In this document: one piece after another, positions 7,224-16,493 of the stretch
Position numbering within the stretch: the stretch's first letter is position 1
How the letters are laid out: the number at the start of each line of letters is the position of its first letter
From: Hyphomonadaceae bacterium
GTDB taxonomy: Bacteria; Pseudomonadota; Alphaproteobacteria; Caulobacterales; Aquidulcibacteraceae
DNA length: 64,000 nucleotides
Direction: 5' to 3'
NCBI GenBank assembly: GCA_019753105.1
Contig: JAIELJ010000001.1
Location: 52,725 to 116,724, forward strand
The notes under the pieces: model-generated
Database searches by the model: none
The model's input: the letters and a program-made list of their open reading frames with translations, nothing else
Told to the model about the DNA's origin: nothing
Position numbers and translations under genes: made by a program

Positions 7224-8531
7224 ATGCGTCTAAGGGCGCGATCCGCCGGGCCCATAAAGGGCCGCGCCCGCCCGCCGGGCGACAAATCCATCTCCCATCG
7301 GGCGCTGATTCTGGGCGCCCTGGCGGAAGGCAAGACCGAGATTGGCGGTCTGCTGGAAGCTGCGGACGTCATGGCCACGGCCGAGGCTGTCCGCGCTTTC
7401 GGGGCGAAAGTGGAGCGGGACGAACAAGGCCGCTGGATCGTCGAGGGCCAGGGCAAGCTCATCCAGCCGACGGGCGTCATCGATTGCGGCAATTCCGGAA
7501 CCGCCGCGCGCCTGCTGCTCGGCGCCGCCAGCGGCTATACGCTCAGCGCCCGCTTTGACGGCGACCAGAGCTTGCGCAAGCGGCCCATGAACCGCGTGAT
7601 CGCGCCGCTCACGCAAATGGGCGCGCGCTTCGATAGCGCCGACCAACGCATGCCGCTCAATGTTCACGGCGGCAAACTGAAGGGCATCACCTATCGCTCG
7701 AAGGTGTCTTCGGCGCAGGTCAAGTCGGCGGTGCTGCTGGCAGGCCTGAACGCAGAGGGCGAAACAGTCCTGATCGAGCCCGAGCGCTCGCGCGATCACA
7801 CCGAGCGCATGCTCGCCGTATTCGGCGCCGAAATCGATCAAGTAGAAATCGACGACGCGCTACACCCGCGCGTGCGCGCCAGCACGTTGAAGGGCGCCGA
7901 CATTTATGTGCCAGGCGATCCATCCTCGGCGGCGTTCCCGGTGGCGGCGGCTTTGATCCTGGCGAAATCGGAGATCCGCATCGAGGACGTGTTGGTCAAT
8001 CCGTTGCGCCTCGGCCTCTTCGAGACGCTGCTCGAAATGGGCGCCAAGATTTCCTACGAAGAGCGGCGCGATCCGATTGGCGAGCCGATCGCTGATCTCG
8101 TCGTCAGCGCCAGCAAGCTGCAAGGCGTGACGCCGCCAGTGCGCCGCGCCCCGGCGATGATCGATGAATTCCCAATCCTCGCCGCCATCGCCGCGTTCGC
8201 AGAAGGTGAGACTAGGATCGTGGGCGCCGCAGAACTGCGCGTGAAGGAAAGCGACCGCATCACGCTGATGGTCGATGGTCTGCGCGCGTGCGGGGTTGAT
8301 GCCGAAGAATTACCGGACGGATTGATCGTGCGCGGTCATGGGCCGAAGAGCGTCAAGGGCGGCGCTACGATCCGCACCCATGGGGACCATCGGGTGGCCA
8401 TGTCGTTCCTTGTGCTGGGCATGGCGTCGAAGGAGCCGGTCATCGTCGACGAAGCAGAGATGATAGGCACCTCTTTCCCCGGCTTCTCAGCTTTCATGGC
8501 CGGTCTTGGGGCCGACATCGAAGAGCTCTGA
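7224..8531 (+). CDS. aroA: 3-phosphoshikimate 1-carboxyvinyltransferase (EPSP synthase)
   Basis: 435 residues. It transfers enolpyruvate from PEP to shikimate-3-phosphate, the sixth step of the shikimate pathway, in the cytosol. Visible motifs: PGDKSISHRALI near the N-terminus (substrate-binding Lys/Ser), CGNSGTAARL (the GNSGT PEP loop), KRPMNR, and the C-terminal GDHRVAMSF. The start at 7224 (MRLRARSAG) leaves ~10 residues before the GDKS motif, as usual; the frame extends further upstream but that part overlaps the divergent gene's promoter. It is read away from the TIGR02300 gene. cmk and rpsA, which often follow directly, are here 5 kb away, split off by four unrelated genes. Confidence 0.97.
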   Translation: MRLRARSAGPIKGRARPPGDKSISHRALILGALAEGKTEIGGLLEAADVMATAEAVRAFGAKVERDEQGRWIVEGQGKLIQPTGVIDCGNSGTAARLLLGAASGYTLSARFDGDQSLRKRPMNRVIAPLTQMGARFDSADQRMPLNVHGGKLKGITYRSKVSSAQVKSAVLLAGLNAEGETVLIEPERSRDHTERMLAVFGAEIDQVEIDDALHPRVRASTLKGADIYVPGDPSSAAFPVAAALILAKSEIRIEDVLVNPLRLGLFETLLEMGAKISYEERRDPIGEPIADLVVSASKLQGVTPPVRRAPAMIDEFPILAAIAAFAEGETRIVGAAELRVKESDRITLMVDGLRACGVDAEELPDGLIVRGHGPKSVKGGATIRTHGDHRVAMSFLVLGMASKEPVIVDEAEMIGTSFPGFSAFMAGLGADIEEL

Positions 8532-8590
8532 AGTTCCGCCGCAACCGGCGCTCCGCTCGCGCGTTCACCCGCACAACAGGAGCAACTCAC

Positions 8591-9034
8591 ATGCGCAAAG
8601 TGTTCGCAGCAGCGGCGCTGGCAGCGACGGTTTCGATCGCCACGCTCGCGTTCGCGCAAACCAAGCCGCTTAACCAGACGGATCAGAACCAACCTCAACC
8701 GCAGCTCGCAAGGCAGCAATCTGCGCCCGTTTCAGACGCGCGTTCGCTCGCAAGCGATGCTGACGTAGCCGACGCGCGCCGCGCCTACCGCGCTGCCTGC
8801 GATGTTCATCAATCGACAGCTTATTGCGAGTGCGTCACTGCAGGCGTGGCCCAAGCCTTGATGCCGCAAGAAGTGCGCATTGCCGCGAGCACGATCGGCG
8901 AACGCATCAATGCTCAAGGCGACGCCGCGATCGCTTCGGAGAGCGACAATACAGGCGGCGCGCAAAGCTCAGCCGAACGTATCGAGCAAATCGAAGGCCA
9001 CTACGCCGCCGCGTGCTGGTCTTACCGCGACTAA
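8591..9034 (+). CDS. Small secreted protein of unknown function
   Basis: 147 residues with a clear Sec signal peptide (MRKVFAAAALAATVSIA...LAFA, cut after residue ~22). CAGGAG sits upstream of the ATG. A Gln/Pro-rich linker follows, then a compact domain with four Cys (AACDVHQSTAYCECVTAG and a Cys near the C-terminus, AACW), suggesting disulfides in the periplasm. The spacing resembles other small alphaproteobacterial proteins of the C-x6-8-CxC type, but no function is known to me. It converges with the transporter gene, sharing 4 bases. Confidence 0.75.
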   Translation: MRKVFAAAALAATVSIATLAFAQTKPLNQTDQNQPQPQLARQQSAPVSDARSLASDADVADARRAYRAACDVHQSTAYCECVTAGVAQALMPQEVRIAASTIGERINAQGDAAIASESDNTGGAQSSAERIEQIEGHYAAACWSYRD

Positions 9035-10284
9035 TCCTGCAGCGCATCGTCCTCGCGCGGCTGTTTGCCCGCGAGGATTGATGTCGCGGCAAGGTCACCT
9101 GTGACATTGCCGAGCGTGCGGAAGATGTCGGGGATCACCTCGACGGCAATCAGGATGCCGAGCACTTCCGTCGGCACGCCTAACGCCAAGCAGATTGGCG
9201 CAATCGACGCGACGAAAGACACCTGCCCCGGCAAGCCGACTGCCGCAATGCTCACCGCATACGCGACAAAGATCGCGCTCGCGATCTGCAACATCGACGG
9301 CTCAAGGCCGTAGAGATGCGCGATAAAGAAACAAACGGCTAGGTTTGCGACGGGGCTCGTAAAGCGGAAGAGCGCGACCGCCAGAGGCAGTGTCACGTCG
9401 GCAATGTGCGCCGGTATGCGCAAGCCGCGCAGCGCTGCGTCGAGCATGGCGGGCAGTGACGCGAGCGACGATTGCGTCGATGCAGCAATCGCCCACACAG
9501 GCGCTGCCGCCGTGGTGAAGCGCGCAATCGGCTGGCGGCCCCATGTCACTGCGATCAGCCAAGCCAGCAGCGTGGAGCCCGCGGTCACGCCGGTGACGAT
9601 GACGACGTACTGCACCAACGTCTCCGCCGCGCCGAAACCAGCGCGCAAGCCAACGCCCAGCGCCAGCGCGAACACCCCAAGGGGTGCGGCGAGCAACACC
9701 CAGCGCACCACCACGATCATGGCTTCCGAGACGGCGCGGAAGAACGTCACGATGGACTGGCGTAGCGAAGCTTCCAGCTGCGTCGTGGCGAAGCCGAAGA
9801 AGATCGAGAAGACGACAAGCGAGAGCACGCCATCGTCTGCCGCGGCGCGCACCGGGTTGGTGGGTGCAAGGCTCGATATCCATTCGCCGAAGCTCGGCGC
9901 TTCGCGCACGACGACGGCGTCATCGCCGACGCCCGCTATGAAGGCTTGCGCCGCGGCCGGATCGAGCGGCCAGATGTCGAGCCAGAGATTGGTGGCGATG
10001 GTGGTGTAGATCGCGGCACAGAAGATCAGGAACGTGAACAGGATGACGGCGCGCAGCACCAAGCCGCCCGTGCGGGCGGTGTCGGCCACCGATGCAATAC
10101 CGGTGATCAGCAGTGACACGACGAGCGGCACGACCGTCATGCGCAGCGTGTTGAGCCAAAGGCCACCGAACGCTTCGACATTGTTGGCGAACGCCGTGAG
10201 GTTTGGCGCATCCGATCGGATCAGCGCGCCAACCCCGATGCCCGCGACGAGCGCCGCCAGCACGATAAGACTTAAGACTTTCAC
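9031..10284 (-). CDS. Dicarboxylate/amino acid:cation symporter (DAACS family)
   Basis: 417 residues, about eight membrane segments plus re-entrant hairpins. Family features are present: MTVVPLVVSLLITG (transmembrane helix with PLV), a Ser-rich hairpin AASTQSSLASLPAML, the ALFRFTSPVANL segment of the cation/substrate site, and VGLPGQVSF. It should import C4-dicarboxylates, glutamate or other acidic solutes with Na+ or H+; the substrate cannot be read. The start is a GTG at 10284 with AAGGGG upstream. It shares direction with the monooxygenase gene behind it. Confidence 0.9.
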   Translation of the reverse strand: MKVLSLIVLAALVAGIGVGALIRSDAPNLTAFANNVEAFGGLWLNTLRMTVVPLVVSLLITGIASVADTARTGGLVLRAVILFTFLIFCAAIYTTIATNLWLDIWPLDPAAAQAFIAGVGDDAVVVREAPSFGEWISSLAPTNPVRAAADDGVLSLVVFSIFFGFATTQLEASLRQSIVTFFRAVSEAMIVVVRWVLLAAPLGVFALALGVGLRAGFGAAETLVQYVVIVTGVTAGSTLLAWLIAVTWGRQPIARFTTAAAPVWAIAASTQSSLASLPAMLDAALRGLRIPAHIADVTLPLAVALFRFTSPVANLAVCFFIAHLYGLEPSMLQIASAIFVAYAVSIAAVGLPGQVSFVASIAPICLALGVPTEVLGILIAVEVIPDIFRTLGNVTGDLAATSILAGKQPREDDALQD

Positions 10285-10330
10285 ACGCGCCCCTTAGCTG
10301 CCGTTCGCGAACGCAGCACAGAGCGGCGCC

Positions 10331-11833
10331 TCATGCAACAGGCGCGGGCTCACGTCTAGCTTGAGGTAGAGGCGAACCCACCGGCTTCTTCGTAAACTCA
10401 AGCACGCCGTCTTCGATGGCGCCGAAGCGCAGCAAGCGCAAATCTCGATAGTAGCTCTGGCTCTGCACCCACGGCATTATACCCGCCTGCTTCGGCAGGA
10501 TGCCGACAGCGCGTTGGATGTAACCGGACGAGAAATCAGACCAGGCTTTTTCCTCGTACGTTTCAGTCATGCGCGGCGTCGCTTGGTCGAGACCGTATTC
10601 GTCGAGATAGTTGATCAAGCGACAAGCGTATTCACAGATCAAATCGGCGCGCAGCGTCCACGACGCATTGAGATAGCCGAAGATGACCCAGACCAAATTC
10701 GGCACGTCGGAGATCATCACGCCTTTGTAGGCGAACGACTTGCCAGTATCGACCTTGGCGCCGTCGACGAACATTTCAGAGCCGCCAAGCATCTGCATGT
10801 TGAGGCCGGTGGCGGTGACGACGATATCAGCTTCTATCTCCTGGCCGGAGGTAAGCTTGATCCCCTTCGCGGTGAAGGTGTCGATCGTGTCGGTAGCCAC
10901 CGAAGCTTTGCCTTCGCGTATGGCGGCGAAGAGGTCATTGTCGGGCACAAGACACATGCGCTGCGTCCACGGATTGTAGTGCGGTGTGAAGTGCTTTTCG
11001 ACGTCGTAGTCGGGTCCCAATTGCTCGCGGATCAAGCCCAGGATGCGCTGCTTGACGCGCTCAGGGCGCGAGCGGGCAAGGTTGAAGAAGAATTGTTGGA
11101 ACATAATCTTGCGGAAGCGCGTGAGGTGGTAGGCTATACCGCTCGGAAGCCTTCGCCGCATCCAATTCGCCAGCCTATCTTCGGCCGGTAGCGAGACGAT
11201 GTAGGTCGGCGAGCGTTGTAGCATCGTGACGTGCTGTGCTTTGTCGGTCATCGCGGGCACCAAAGTCACCGCCGTGGCGCCCGAGCCGATGACGACGACG
11301 CGCTTACCGGAATAGTCCAGATTCTCGGGCCAGTGCTGCGGATGTACGACCTGCCCCTTGAATTGCTCGACGCCCTTAAAGTCCGGCAGATAGCCTTGCT
11401 GGTAATCGTAATAGCCAGTGGCCATCAGCAGAAATTTGCAGGTGAATCGTTTCTGCTCGCCATTGTGCTCGGCTGTCACAGTCCAGCACGCATCCGGCGT
11501 CGACCACTCGGTCTTCAAGACGCGATGCTTGAAGCGGATGTGCTTATCGATGCCGTGCTCGCGCGCTGTCTCGTTCACGTAGTTGCGGATCGAGGGCCCG
11601 TCAGCAATCGCTTTGGCTTCCGTCCACGGCTTGAAGCCGTAGCCCAAGGTGAACATGTCGCTGTCCGAGCGGATGCCGGGATAGCGGAACAGGTCCCAGG
11701 TGCCGCCGATAGCGTCACGGTTCTCGAGGATGACGTAGCTCTTGCCCGGACAATCGCGCTGTAGGTGCACGCCCGCGCCAATGCCGGAGAGGCCCGCGCC
11801 GACGATCAGGACGTCGAAGGATTCAGTGCTCAT
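10331..11833 (-). CDS. Flavin-containing monooxygenase, Baeyer-Villiger type
   Basis: 500 residues. FAD-binding GAGLSGIGAG lies at the N-terminus, the NADPH-binding GSGATAV in the middle, and the Baeyer-Villiger fingerprint FKGQVVHPQHWPE between them. WDLFRYPGIRSDSDMF is typical of the group that includes EthA-like enzymes. It inserts oxygen next to ketones or oxidises heteroatoms using NADPH and O2; the natural substrate is unknown. Length is normal. It precedes the symporter gene by 46 bases on the same strand, but nothing ties the two functionally. Confidence 0.92.
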   Translation of the reverse strand: MSTESFDVLIVGAGLSGIGAGVHLQRDCPGKSYVILENRDAIGGTWDLFRYPGIRSDSDMFTLGYGFKPWTEAKAIADGPSIRNYVNETAREHGIDKHIRFKHRVLKTEWSTPDACWTVTAEHNGEQKRFTCKFLLMATGYYDYQQGYLPDFKGVEQFKGQVVHPQHWPENLDYSGKRVVVIGSGATAVTLVPAMTDKAQHVTMLQRSPTYIVSLPAEDRLANWMRRRLPSGIAYHLTRFRKIMFQQFFFNLARSRPERVKQRILGLIREQLGPDYDVEKHFTPHYNPWTQRMCLVPDNDLFAAIREGKASVATDTIDTFTAKGIKLTSGQEIEADIVVTATGLNMQMLGGSEMFVDGAKVDTGKSFAYKGVMISDVPNLVWVIFGYLNASWTLRADLICEYACRLINYLDEYGLDQATPRMTETYEEKAWSDFSSGYIQRAVGILPKQAGIMPWVQSQSYYRDLRLLRFGAIEDGVLEFTKKPVGSPLPQARREPAPVA

Positions 11834-11888
11834 GGCGGCGACTCCCGCGCCATTCGTGACGCTGTGTCAAGATACTCGCAGCGGAAAC

Positions 11889-13376
11889 TCAGTATGCGTA
11901 GATCGGCGTTTGCTCGATGCGGCCCACTGCGGCTGCGGCGGCGCGTACCTCGGGGCGGTCGCGCACCTCGGCGACGCGCTGAAGTTCGATCACCTCCATC
12001 GGCATCTGACGCGTCTCCATCCGCTGGAACAATTGCAGCGCGACCAGCGCGCCCTCGCGCTCCACGCGGTCATTCAGCCGGCGCACCATCAACGCCGCCG
12101 CTGCATCGATATTGCCGACACAGAGATAAGCGTGGGAGGCCGATGACATGTCCAAGCGCTCATCGCGTTGCACGATGGCGAGCGCCGCATCGCGCGCAGC
12201 CACGTCGCCGACCTGATGCGCGGCGCACGCCCGTTCCGCTTGGTGCCAGACTTCAGCCGAAGGCGGCAAAGGCCGCAGCATGGAAAGGATTTGCAGCGCA
12301 TCGGCGGCGCGCCCCTCGGCGTTTAGCATGCCCGCGAACATGATGGTGATGTTGGCGCTGCCGACGCCGTTCGCACTCATGGCCTCGCTATAGATCGTGC
12401 GCGCTTCCTCGTTGCGGCCGAGATCGTAGAGCAGGTCCGCCTTGGTGAAGACAATCCAATTCAGCTGCGCGTCCAGATCGTCGTAGTGTGCAGCGGCGTC
12501 CGCCGACAACGCGCGCGAGACAACCGGATCGACCAGCGCCAACGCTTCCTCGCTACGGCCCATATAGCGAAGTAGCGCCGACAGCTGCATGACCGGCCCG
12601 AGCTGACGGGGGTTTTCGGCAATGGCGACACGGGCGCGTGCGACAGCCGCATCTGCGGACGCGACAATGTCCAAACTGCGCTCAAAATCGGCATCGCCGC
12701 GCAACGGATCGTAAAGACTATTGATGCGCACCATCAGCACGGCCCACGGATCCAGCACGCCGCGCATGCGCTCACGCGCCTCGTCGACACGGCCGCGCTC
12801 CAGCAGCAGGCGCGCGTGTGCAAGGCGGAAGAAGTCGTCATGAAAATCCTCGCGCGGTGCATAATTGGCAGCGCGCAGCGCCTCGTGCATGCGCAACATC
12901 GTGTCTTCGCCGCCATCAATTCGCTCAGCCGCGCGCAACGCGCCCCAGGCGTTGTAGGATTCCATCGTGGCGAAATCCTTCGGATCGCTGCGCGCGAGAT
13001 CGAAGAACGCCTCCACGGAGAGCCCGTGATTCTCCGTTGATAGCGCCAACTCCAAGCGCGCGCGGTCGGCCCATGGCGCGCGCCGATCGTGCCCAGCGTT
13101 CGACGCTTCGATCGCCTCGTCCATGTCTTGCAGCGTGATGGCGCACTGAACGACGGCGCCGAGGAAGTTCTGCTGATCTTCAATGACCAGTTGTTCGCGA
13201 AATTCGCGGCTGCGCCATAGCTGGCGCGCCTCCGGCAGCGCGCTTTCGCAGGCGCCGACATCCATCAACTGGTTGAACAGCGAAAGCACGCGCGTCTGCG
13301 TGTAATTCTCCTGCGCCGCCGCCGCCGGCGCGGTCGCCGCGATCGCCAACCCGCACACAAGTGCCCTGAAGCGCAT
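11889..13376 (-). CDS. Secreted helical-repeat (TPR-like) protein of unknown function
   Basis: 495 residues from the ATG at 13376, which has GGGGGAG just upstream; a GTG four codons earlier would cover that site and is less likely. Signal peptide MRFRALVCGLAIAATAPAAAA, then Ala/Leu/Glu-rich helical pairs throughout (for example ALVDPVVSRAL, DLGRNEEARTIYSEAM, GRAADALQILSML), which look like tetratricopeptide repeats. This predicts a periplasmic scaffold. It stands between a monooxygenase gene and the divergent cmk. No further role can be given. Confidence 0.75.
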   Translation of the reverse strand: MRFRALVCGLAIAATAPAAAAQENYTQTRVLSLFNQLMDVGACESALPEARQLWRSREFREQLVIEDQQNFLGAVVQCAITLQDMDEAIEASNAGHDRRAPWADRARLELALSTENHGLSVEAFFDLARSDPKDFATMESYNAWGALRAAERIDGGEDTMLRMHEALRAANYAPREDFHDDFFRLAHARLLLERGRVDEARERMRGVLDPWAVLMVRINSLYDPLRGDADFERSLDIVASADAAVARARVAIAENPRQLGPVMQLSALLRYMGRSEEALALVDPVVSRALSADAAAHYDDLDAQLNWIVFTKADLLYDLGRNEEARTIYSEAMSANGVGSANITIMFAGMLNAEGRAADALQILSMLRPLPPSAEVWHQAERACAAHQVGDVAARDAALAIVQRDERLDMSSASHAYLCVGNIDAAAALMVRRLNDRVEREGALVALQLFQRMETRQMPMEVIELQRVAEVRDRPEVRAAAAAVGRIEQTPIYAY

Positions 13377-13492
13377 GCTCTCCCCCACCGCCCGAGCCTA
13401 GCCTGCTCTGCGCGGAACGAAAGTCCGCTTGCGCTGCCATGCGGCGGCGAACTCACTTTTCCTTCATCAATGCCGCCCCTAGAAGGCGACCC

Positions 13493-14119
13493 ATGATCAT
13501 CGCCATCGATGGACCCACCGCTTCCGGCAAGGGCACGGTTGCTGCTGGGGTGGCCCGGCATTTCGGGTTGAAGCGGCTCGATACCGGCGCGCTCTATCGA
13601 GCCGTTGGCCTGGCTGTGCTCGACGCGGCAGGCGATCCCGCCGATGAGCGCGCGGCGGTTGCGGCCGCCGAGGCGCTCGATCTGGCGGCGATCGATGAAC
13701 GTCGCATTCGGTCGAGCGCGGTTGGATTGGCGGCTTCGAAGGTCGCCAGCATTTCTGCCGTCCGCTCCGCACTGCTTAAGGCGCAGCGGAGCTTCGCTGC
13801 CGATCCAGCCGGTGCGGTACTCGATGGGCGCGACATCGCCACCATCATCTGCCCCGACGCTGACGTGAAGCTCTTCGTCACCGCCTCGCTAGACGCACGC
13901 ACCCAGAGGCGGTTGGCTGAGTTGCGCAATCGGGGCGAGGCGATCGAATTCGAGCAACTCAAGGCCCAAATCGCCGAACGCGATGAACGCGATATCAACC
14001 GCGCCGAAGCCCCGCTGCGGCAGGCGCAAGGCGCATTTCTGCTCGATACCAGCAACCTCTCGGTCGAACAGTCCGTAGCCGCCGCTATCGCCATCATCGA
14101 ACAGGCGCGGGGCGGGTGA
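13493..14119 (+). CDS. cmk: Cytidylate kinase
   Basis: 208 residues. It phosphorylates CMP and dCMP with ATP. The P-loop IAIDGPTASGKGT is at residues 3-15, followed by LDTGALYRA (substrate site), DGRDI(A)T with the Arg of the CMP site, and the LID arginines in RDERDINR. The start at 13493 gives the family's usual short lead before IAIDGP; upstream in-frame ATGs are not needed. rpsA follows 188 bases later with its own promoter; the cmk-rpsA-ihfB order is widely conserved in Proteobacteria. Confidence 0.97.
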   Translation: MIIAIDGPTASGKGTVAAGVARHFGLKRLDTGALYRAVGLAVLDAAGDPADERAAVAAAEALDLAAIDERRIRSSAVGLAASKVASISAVRSALLKAQRSFAADPAGAVLDGRDIATIICPDADVKLFVTASLDARTQRRLAELRNRGEAIEFEQLKAQIAERDERDINRAEAPLRQAQGAFLLDTSNLSVEQSVAAAIAIIEQARGG

Positions 14120-14136
14120 ACCGCCCAGTCCGGCGC

Positions 14137-14165
14137 TTGCCCCGGCAAGGCTCCGTATCTATAGA
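14137..14165 (+). promoter_or_regulatory. Promoter of rpsA
   Basis: TTGCCC (14137-14142), a 17-base spacer and TATAGA (14160-14165) form a good sigma-70-type promoter in the cmk-rpsA gap. It predicts a start near 14172 and a leader of about 135 bases. Confidence 0.6.
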
Positions 14166-14234
14166 GTGCCCCCGCGTTCCTGAGGTCCAAACGGGCCCAG
14201 GTCCATTGGCATTGCTCATAGCCAAATCGAGGAC

Positions 14235-14285
14235 GGCCCCATGGTGGGGCCGAGACCGCCGGAGCCAACCGGTCGGCCCTTTTTT
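14235..14285 (+). promoter_or_regulatory. rpsA leader with competing hairpins, candidate attenuator
   Basis: GGCCCC/GGGGCC (14235-14240 with 14246-14251, 5-base loop) can form one hairpin. The GGGCC of its 3' arm is also the start of a second one, GGGCCGA (14247-14253) with TCGGCCC (14273-14279), extended by CCGG/CCGG and followed directly by six T (14280-14285). The second has the form of an intrinsic terminator 22 bases before the rpsA start codon. The two structures exclude each other. Regulation by S1 itself or another signal is inference. Confidence 0.55.
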
Positions 14286-14307
14286 GATTGTTGGAGTTGA
14301 ATACAGA

Positions 14308-15993
14308 ATGGCTACCCAAGCCCCATCGCGTGACGATTTTGCGGCTCTCCTCGAGGAGACCCTCGGTTCACGCGGTATGATTGAAGGCCGCGTGATGCCG
14401 GCCACCGTGGTTGCAGTCGAGAACGATTTCGTCGTCGTCGACATTGGCCTCAAGACTGAAGGCCGCATCCCACTCCGTGAATTCCTCGTCGATGACGGCG
14501 CCGGCCAACCGAAAGTTGGCGACATCGTCGAAGTTTATCTCGACCGTATCGAAAACGCCCTTGGCGACGCTGTCATCAGCCGCGAAAAGGCGCGCCGCGA
14601 AGAAGCTTGGACGCGTCTCGAAAAGTCGTTCGCAGCCGGCGAAGCCGTCAACGGCGCGCTGGTCGGCCGCGTGAAGGGCGGCTTCACTGTCGACCTCGGC
14701 GGCGCCAATGCGTTCTTGCCGGGTTCGCAAGTTGATATTCGTCCGGTGCGCGACGTCGGCCCGCTGATGAATATCGTGCAGCCGTTCGCGATCCTGAAGA
14801 TGGACCGCCAGCGCGGCAACATCGTCGTCTCGCGCCGCGCCGTGCTCGAAGAGAGCCGCGCTTCGGAACGCGCCGAAATCGTCGGCCAGCTGAAGGAAGG
14901 CGAAGTCCGCGAAGGCGTGGTCAAGAACATCACCGATTACGGCGCGTTCGTTGACCTCGGCGGCATCGATGGCCTGCTGCACGTCACCGACATGAGCTGG
15001 AAGCGCGTCAACCACCCGAGCCAAGTGCTCAATGTGGGCGACACGGTGAAAGTCCAGATCGTGAAGATCAATCCGGACACCCAGCGCATTTCGCTCGGCA
15101 TGAAACAGCTGATGAGCGATCCGTGGGACGGCGTCGATCAGAAGTATCCGGCCGGCGGCAAGTTCACGGGCCGTGTCACCAACATCACTGACTACGGCGC
15201 GTTCGTTGAGCTCGAGCCAGGCGTCGAAGGCTTGGTGCACGTCAGCGAAATGAGCTGGACCAAGAAGAACCTGCACCCCTCGAAGATCCTGAGCACCAGC
15301 CAGGAAGTCGATGTGCAAGTGCTCGACGTGGACGGCGACAAGCGCCGTATCTCGCTTGGCATCAAGCAGGCGCAAGCCAATCCGTGGGATGCGTTCCTGG
15401 CCGAAAGCCCGGTCGGCTCGATCATCGAGGGCGAGATCAAGAACATCACCGAATTCGGTCTGTTCGTCGGTCTCAACGCCGAACTCGACGGCATGGTCCA
15501 CCTCTCCGACATCGCCTGGGACGCGCAAGGCGAAGAAGCGCTCGCCCGCTACAACAAGGGCGACATGGTCAAGGCGAAGGTGCTCGATGTCGATGTCGAC
15601 AAGGAGCGCATCAGCCTCGGCATGAAGCAGGTCGATTCCGACCCGATGGCCGACGCCGACTACAAGCGTGGCCAGATCCTGACCGTGGAAGTCGTCGACG
15701 TGGCGACGGGCGGCATCGAAGTGGCGTTCGGCGACAACAACGCCCTGCGCAGCTTCATCCGCAAGTCGGACCTCTCGCGCGATCGCCAAGAGCAACGCGC
15801 CGATCGCTTCTCCAAGGGCGACCGGATCGATGCGATGGTGACCGGCTTCGACAAGTCGAGTCGCAAGGTGGCGCTCTCGATCAAGGCCATGGAATTGGCT
15901 GATGAGAAAGAAGCGATCGCCCAATTCGGTTCGTCGGACTCGGGCGCCTCGCTGGGCGACATCCTGGGTGCGGCCCTGAAGGACAAGAAGTAA
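14308..15993 (+). CDS. rpsA: 30S ribosomal protein S1
   Basis: 561 residues, the usual length (E. coli 557). It holds a succession of six S1 OB-fold repeats; the later ones are easily seen as GxVKNITDYGAFVDLGG, GRVTNITDYGAFVELEPG and GEIKNITEFGLFVGL. Each repeat has a typical ending such as RISLG(M/I)KQ. It binds mRNA leaders and brings them to the 30S subunit. The start at 14308 (MATQAPSRDDF) is preceded by TTGGAG; the open frame reaches back to overlap cmk, but that segment is the leader. It is followed by a strong terminator. Confidence 0.98.
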   Translation: MATQAPSRDDFAALLEETLGSRGMIEGRVMPATVVAVENDFVVVDIGLKTEGRIPLREFLVDDGAGQPKVGDIVEVYLDRIENALGDAVISREKARREEAWTRLEKSFAAGEAVNGALVGRVKGGFTVDLGGANAFLPGSQVDIRPVRDVGPLMNIVQPFAILKMDRQRGNIVVSRRAVLEESRASERAEIVGQLKEGEVREGVVKNITDYGAFVDLGGIDGLLHVTDMSWKRVNHPSQVLNVGDTVKVQIVKINPDTQRISLGMKQLMSDPWDGVDQKYPAGGKFTGRVTNITDYGAFVELEPGVEGLVHVSEMSWTKKNLHPSKILSTSQEVDVQVLDVDGDKRRISLGIKQAQANPWDAFLAESPVGSIIEGEIKNITEFGLFVGLNAELDGMVHLSDIAWDAQGEEALARYNKGDMVKAKVLDVDVDKERISLGMKQVDSDPMADADYKRGQILTVEVVDVATGGIEVAFGDNNALRSFIRKSDLSRDRQEQRADRFSKGDRIDAMVTGFDKSSRKVALSIKAMELADEKEAIAQFGSSDSGASLGDILGAALKDKK

Positions 15994-16030
15994 GCCTTAC
16001 GGCAGTAAGGCAACACGGCACTAAGGGAGT

Positions 16031-16063
16031 GGGCGGCGGTCGAGAGATCGCCGCCCATTTCTT
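16031..16063 (+). terminator. Intrinsic terminator after rpsA
   Basis: GGGCGGCGGTC and GATCGCCGCCC form an 11-bp stem (one G-U pair) with GAGA loop, followed by ATTTCTTT, 37 bases after the rpsA stop. Confidence 0.85.
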
Positions 16064-16137
16064 TGTCCGCTGCCCTACCCGCCTCACGCCCCTACTGCCC
16101 TACCCCAGCTTTTTCTTTCCGTATTTCAAGCTGCTAG

Positions 16138-16166
16138 TTGACCCGCCGCCGATCACGGCCTTTACT
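16138..16166 (+). promoter_or_regulatory. Candidate promoter of ihfB
   Basis: TTGACC (16138-16143), 17-base spacer and TTTACT (16161-16166) lie 35 bases before the ihfB start, behind the rpsA terminator. Confidence 0.45.
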
Positions 16167-16200
16167 CCAAACACGGGAATGTGAACGGGGAAAATTTCGG

Positions 16201-16491
16201 ATGCTGCGCTCCGAACTGGTGATCAAGCTCCAAGAGGAGATGGCGCCGCTCAAGGCCGCCGAAGTCGAGCATGCGGTCGATATCGTGCTCGATGAGATCA
16301 GCGTCGCGCTTGCGGAAGGCGGGCGCGTAGAACTGCGCGGCTTTGGCGCGTTCTCCGTGCGCGAACGCGAAGCCCGCACTGGCCGCAATCCGCGCACCGG
16401 CGCGTCCGTCAGCGTGGACGCCAAGCGCGTGCCGTTCTTCAAGCCAGGCAAAGAATTGCGGCTCAAAGTGAATGGCGGCGAAGAGCCGTAA
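16201..16491 (+). CDS. ihfB: Integration host factor subunit beta
   Basis: 96 residues of the HU/IHF family. It pairs with IhfA to bend DNA at specific sites in replication, recombination and transcription. The beta-arm signature is GRNPRTGASVSVDAKRVPFFKPG, seen here as GRNPRTG and RVPFFKPGKELR, with RGFGAFSVRERE before it. The position behind rpsA marks it as the beta subunit rather than HU. The start at 16201 (MLRSELV) matches family N-termini; an upstream in-frame ATG at 16138 falls in the promoter. Confidence 0.95.
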   Translation: MLRSELVIKLQEEMAPLKAAEVEHAVDIVLDEISVALAEGGRVELRGFGAFSVREREARTGRNPRTGASVSVDAKRVPFFKPGKELRLKVNGGEEP

Positions 16492-16493
16492 GC

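Noticed and set aside
9031..9034. Overlap of secreted protein and symporter genes as a sign of a misplaced stop
   Set aside because: A 4-base convergent overlap is ordinary; both proteins have sensible ends.
14368..15924. 518-codon minus-strand frame opposite rpsA
   Set aside because: Antisense shadow of a highly expressed ribosomal gene; its apparent repeats mirror the S1 repeats.
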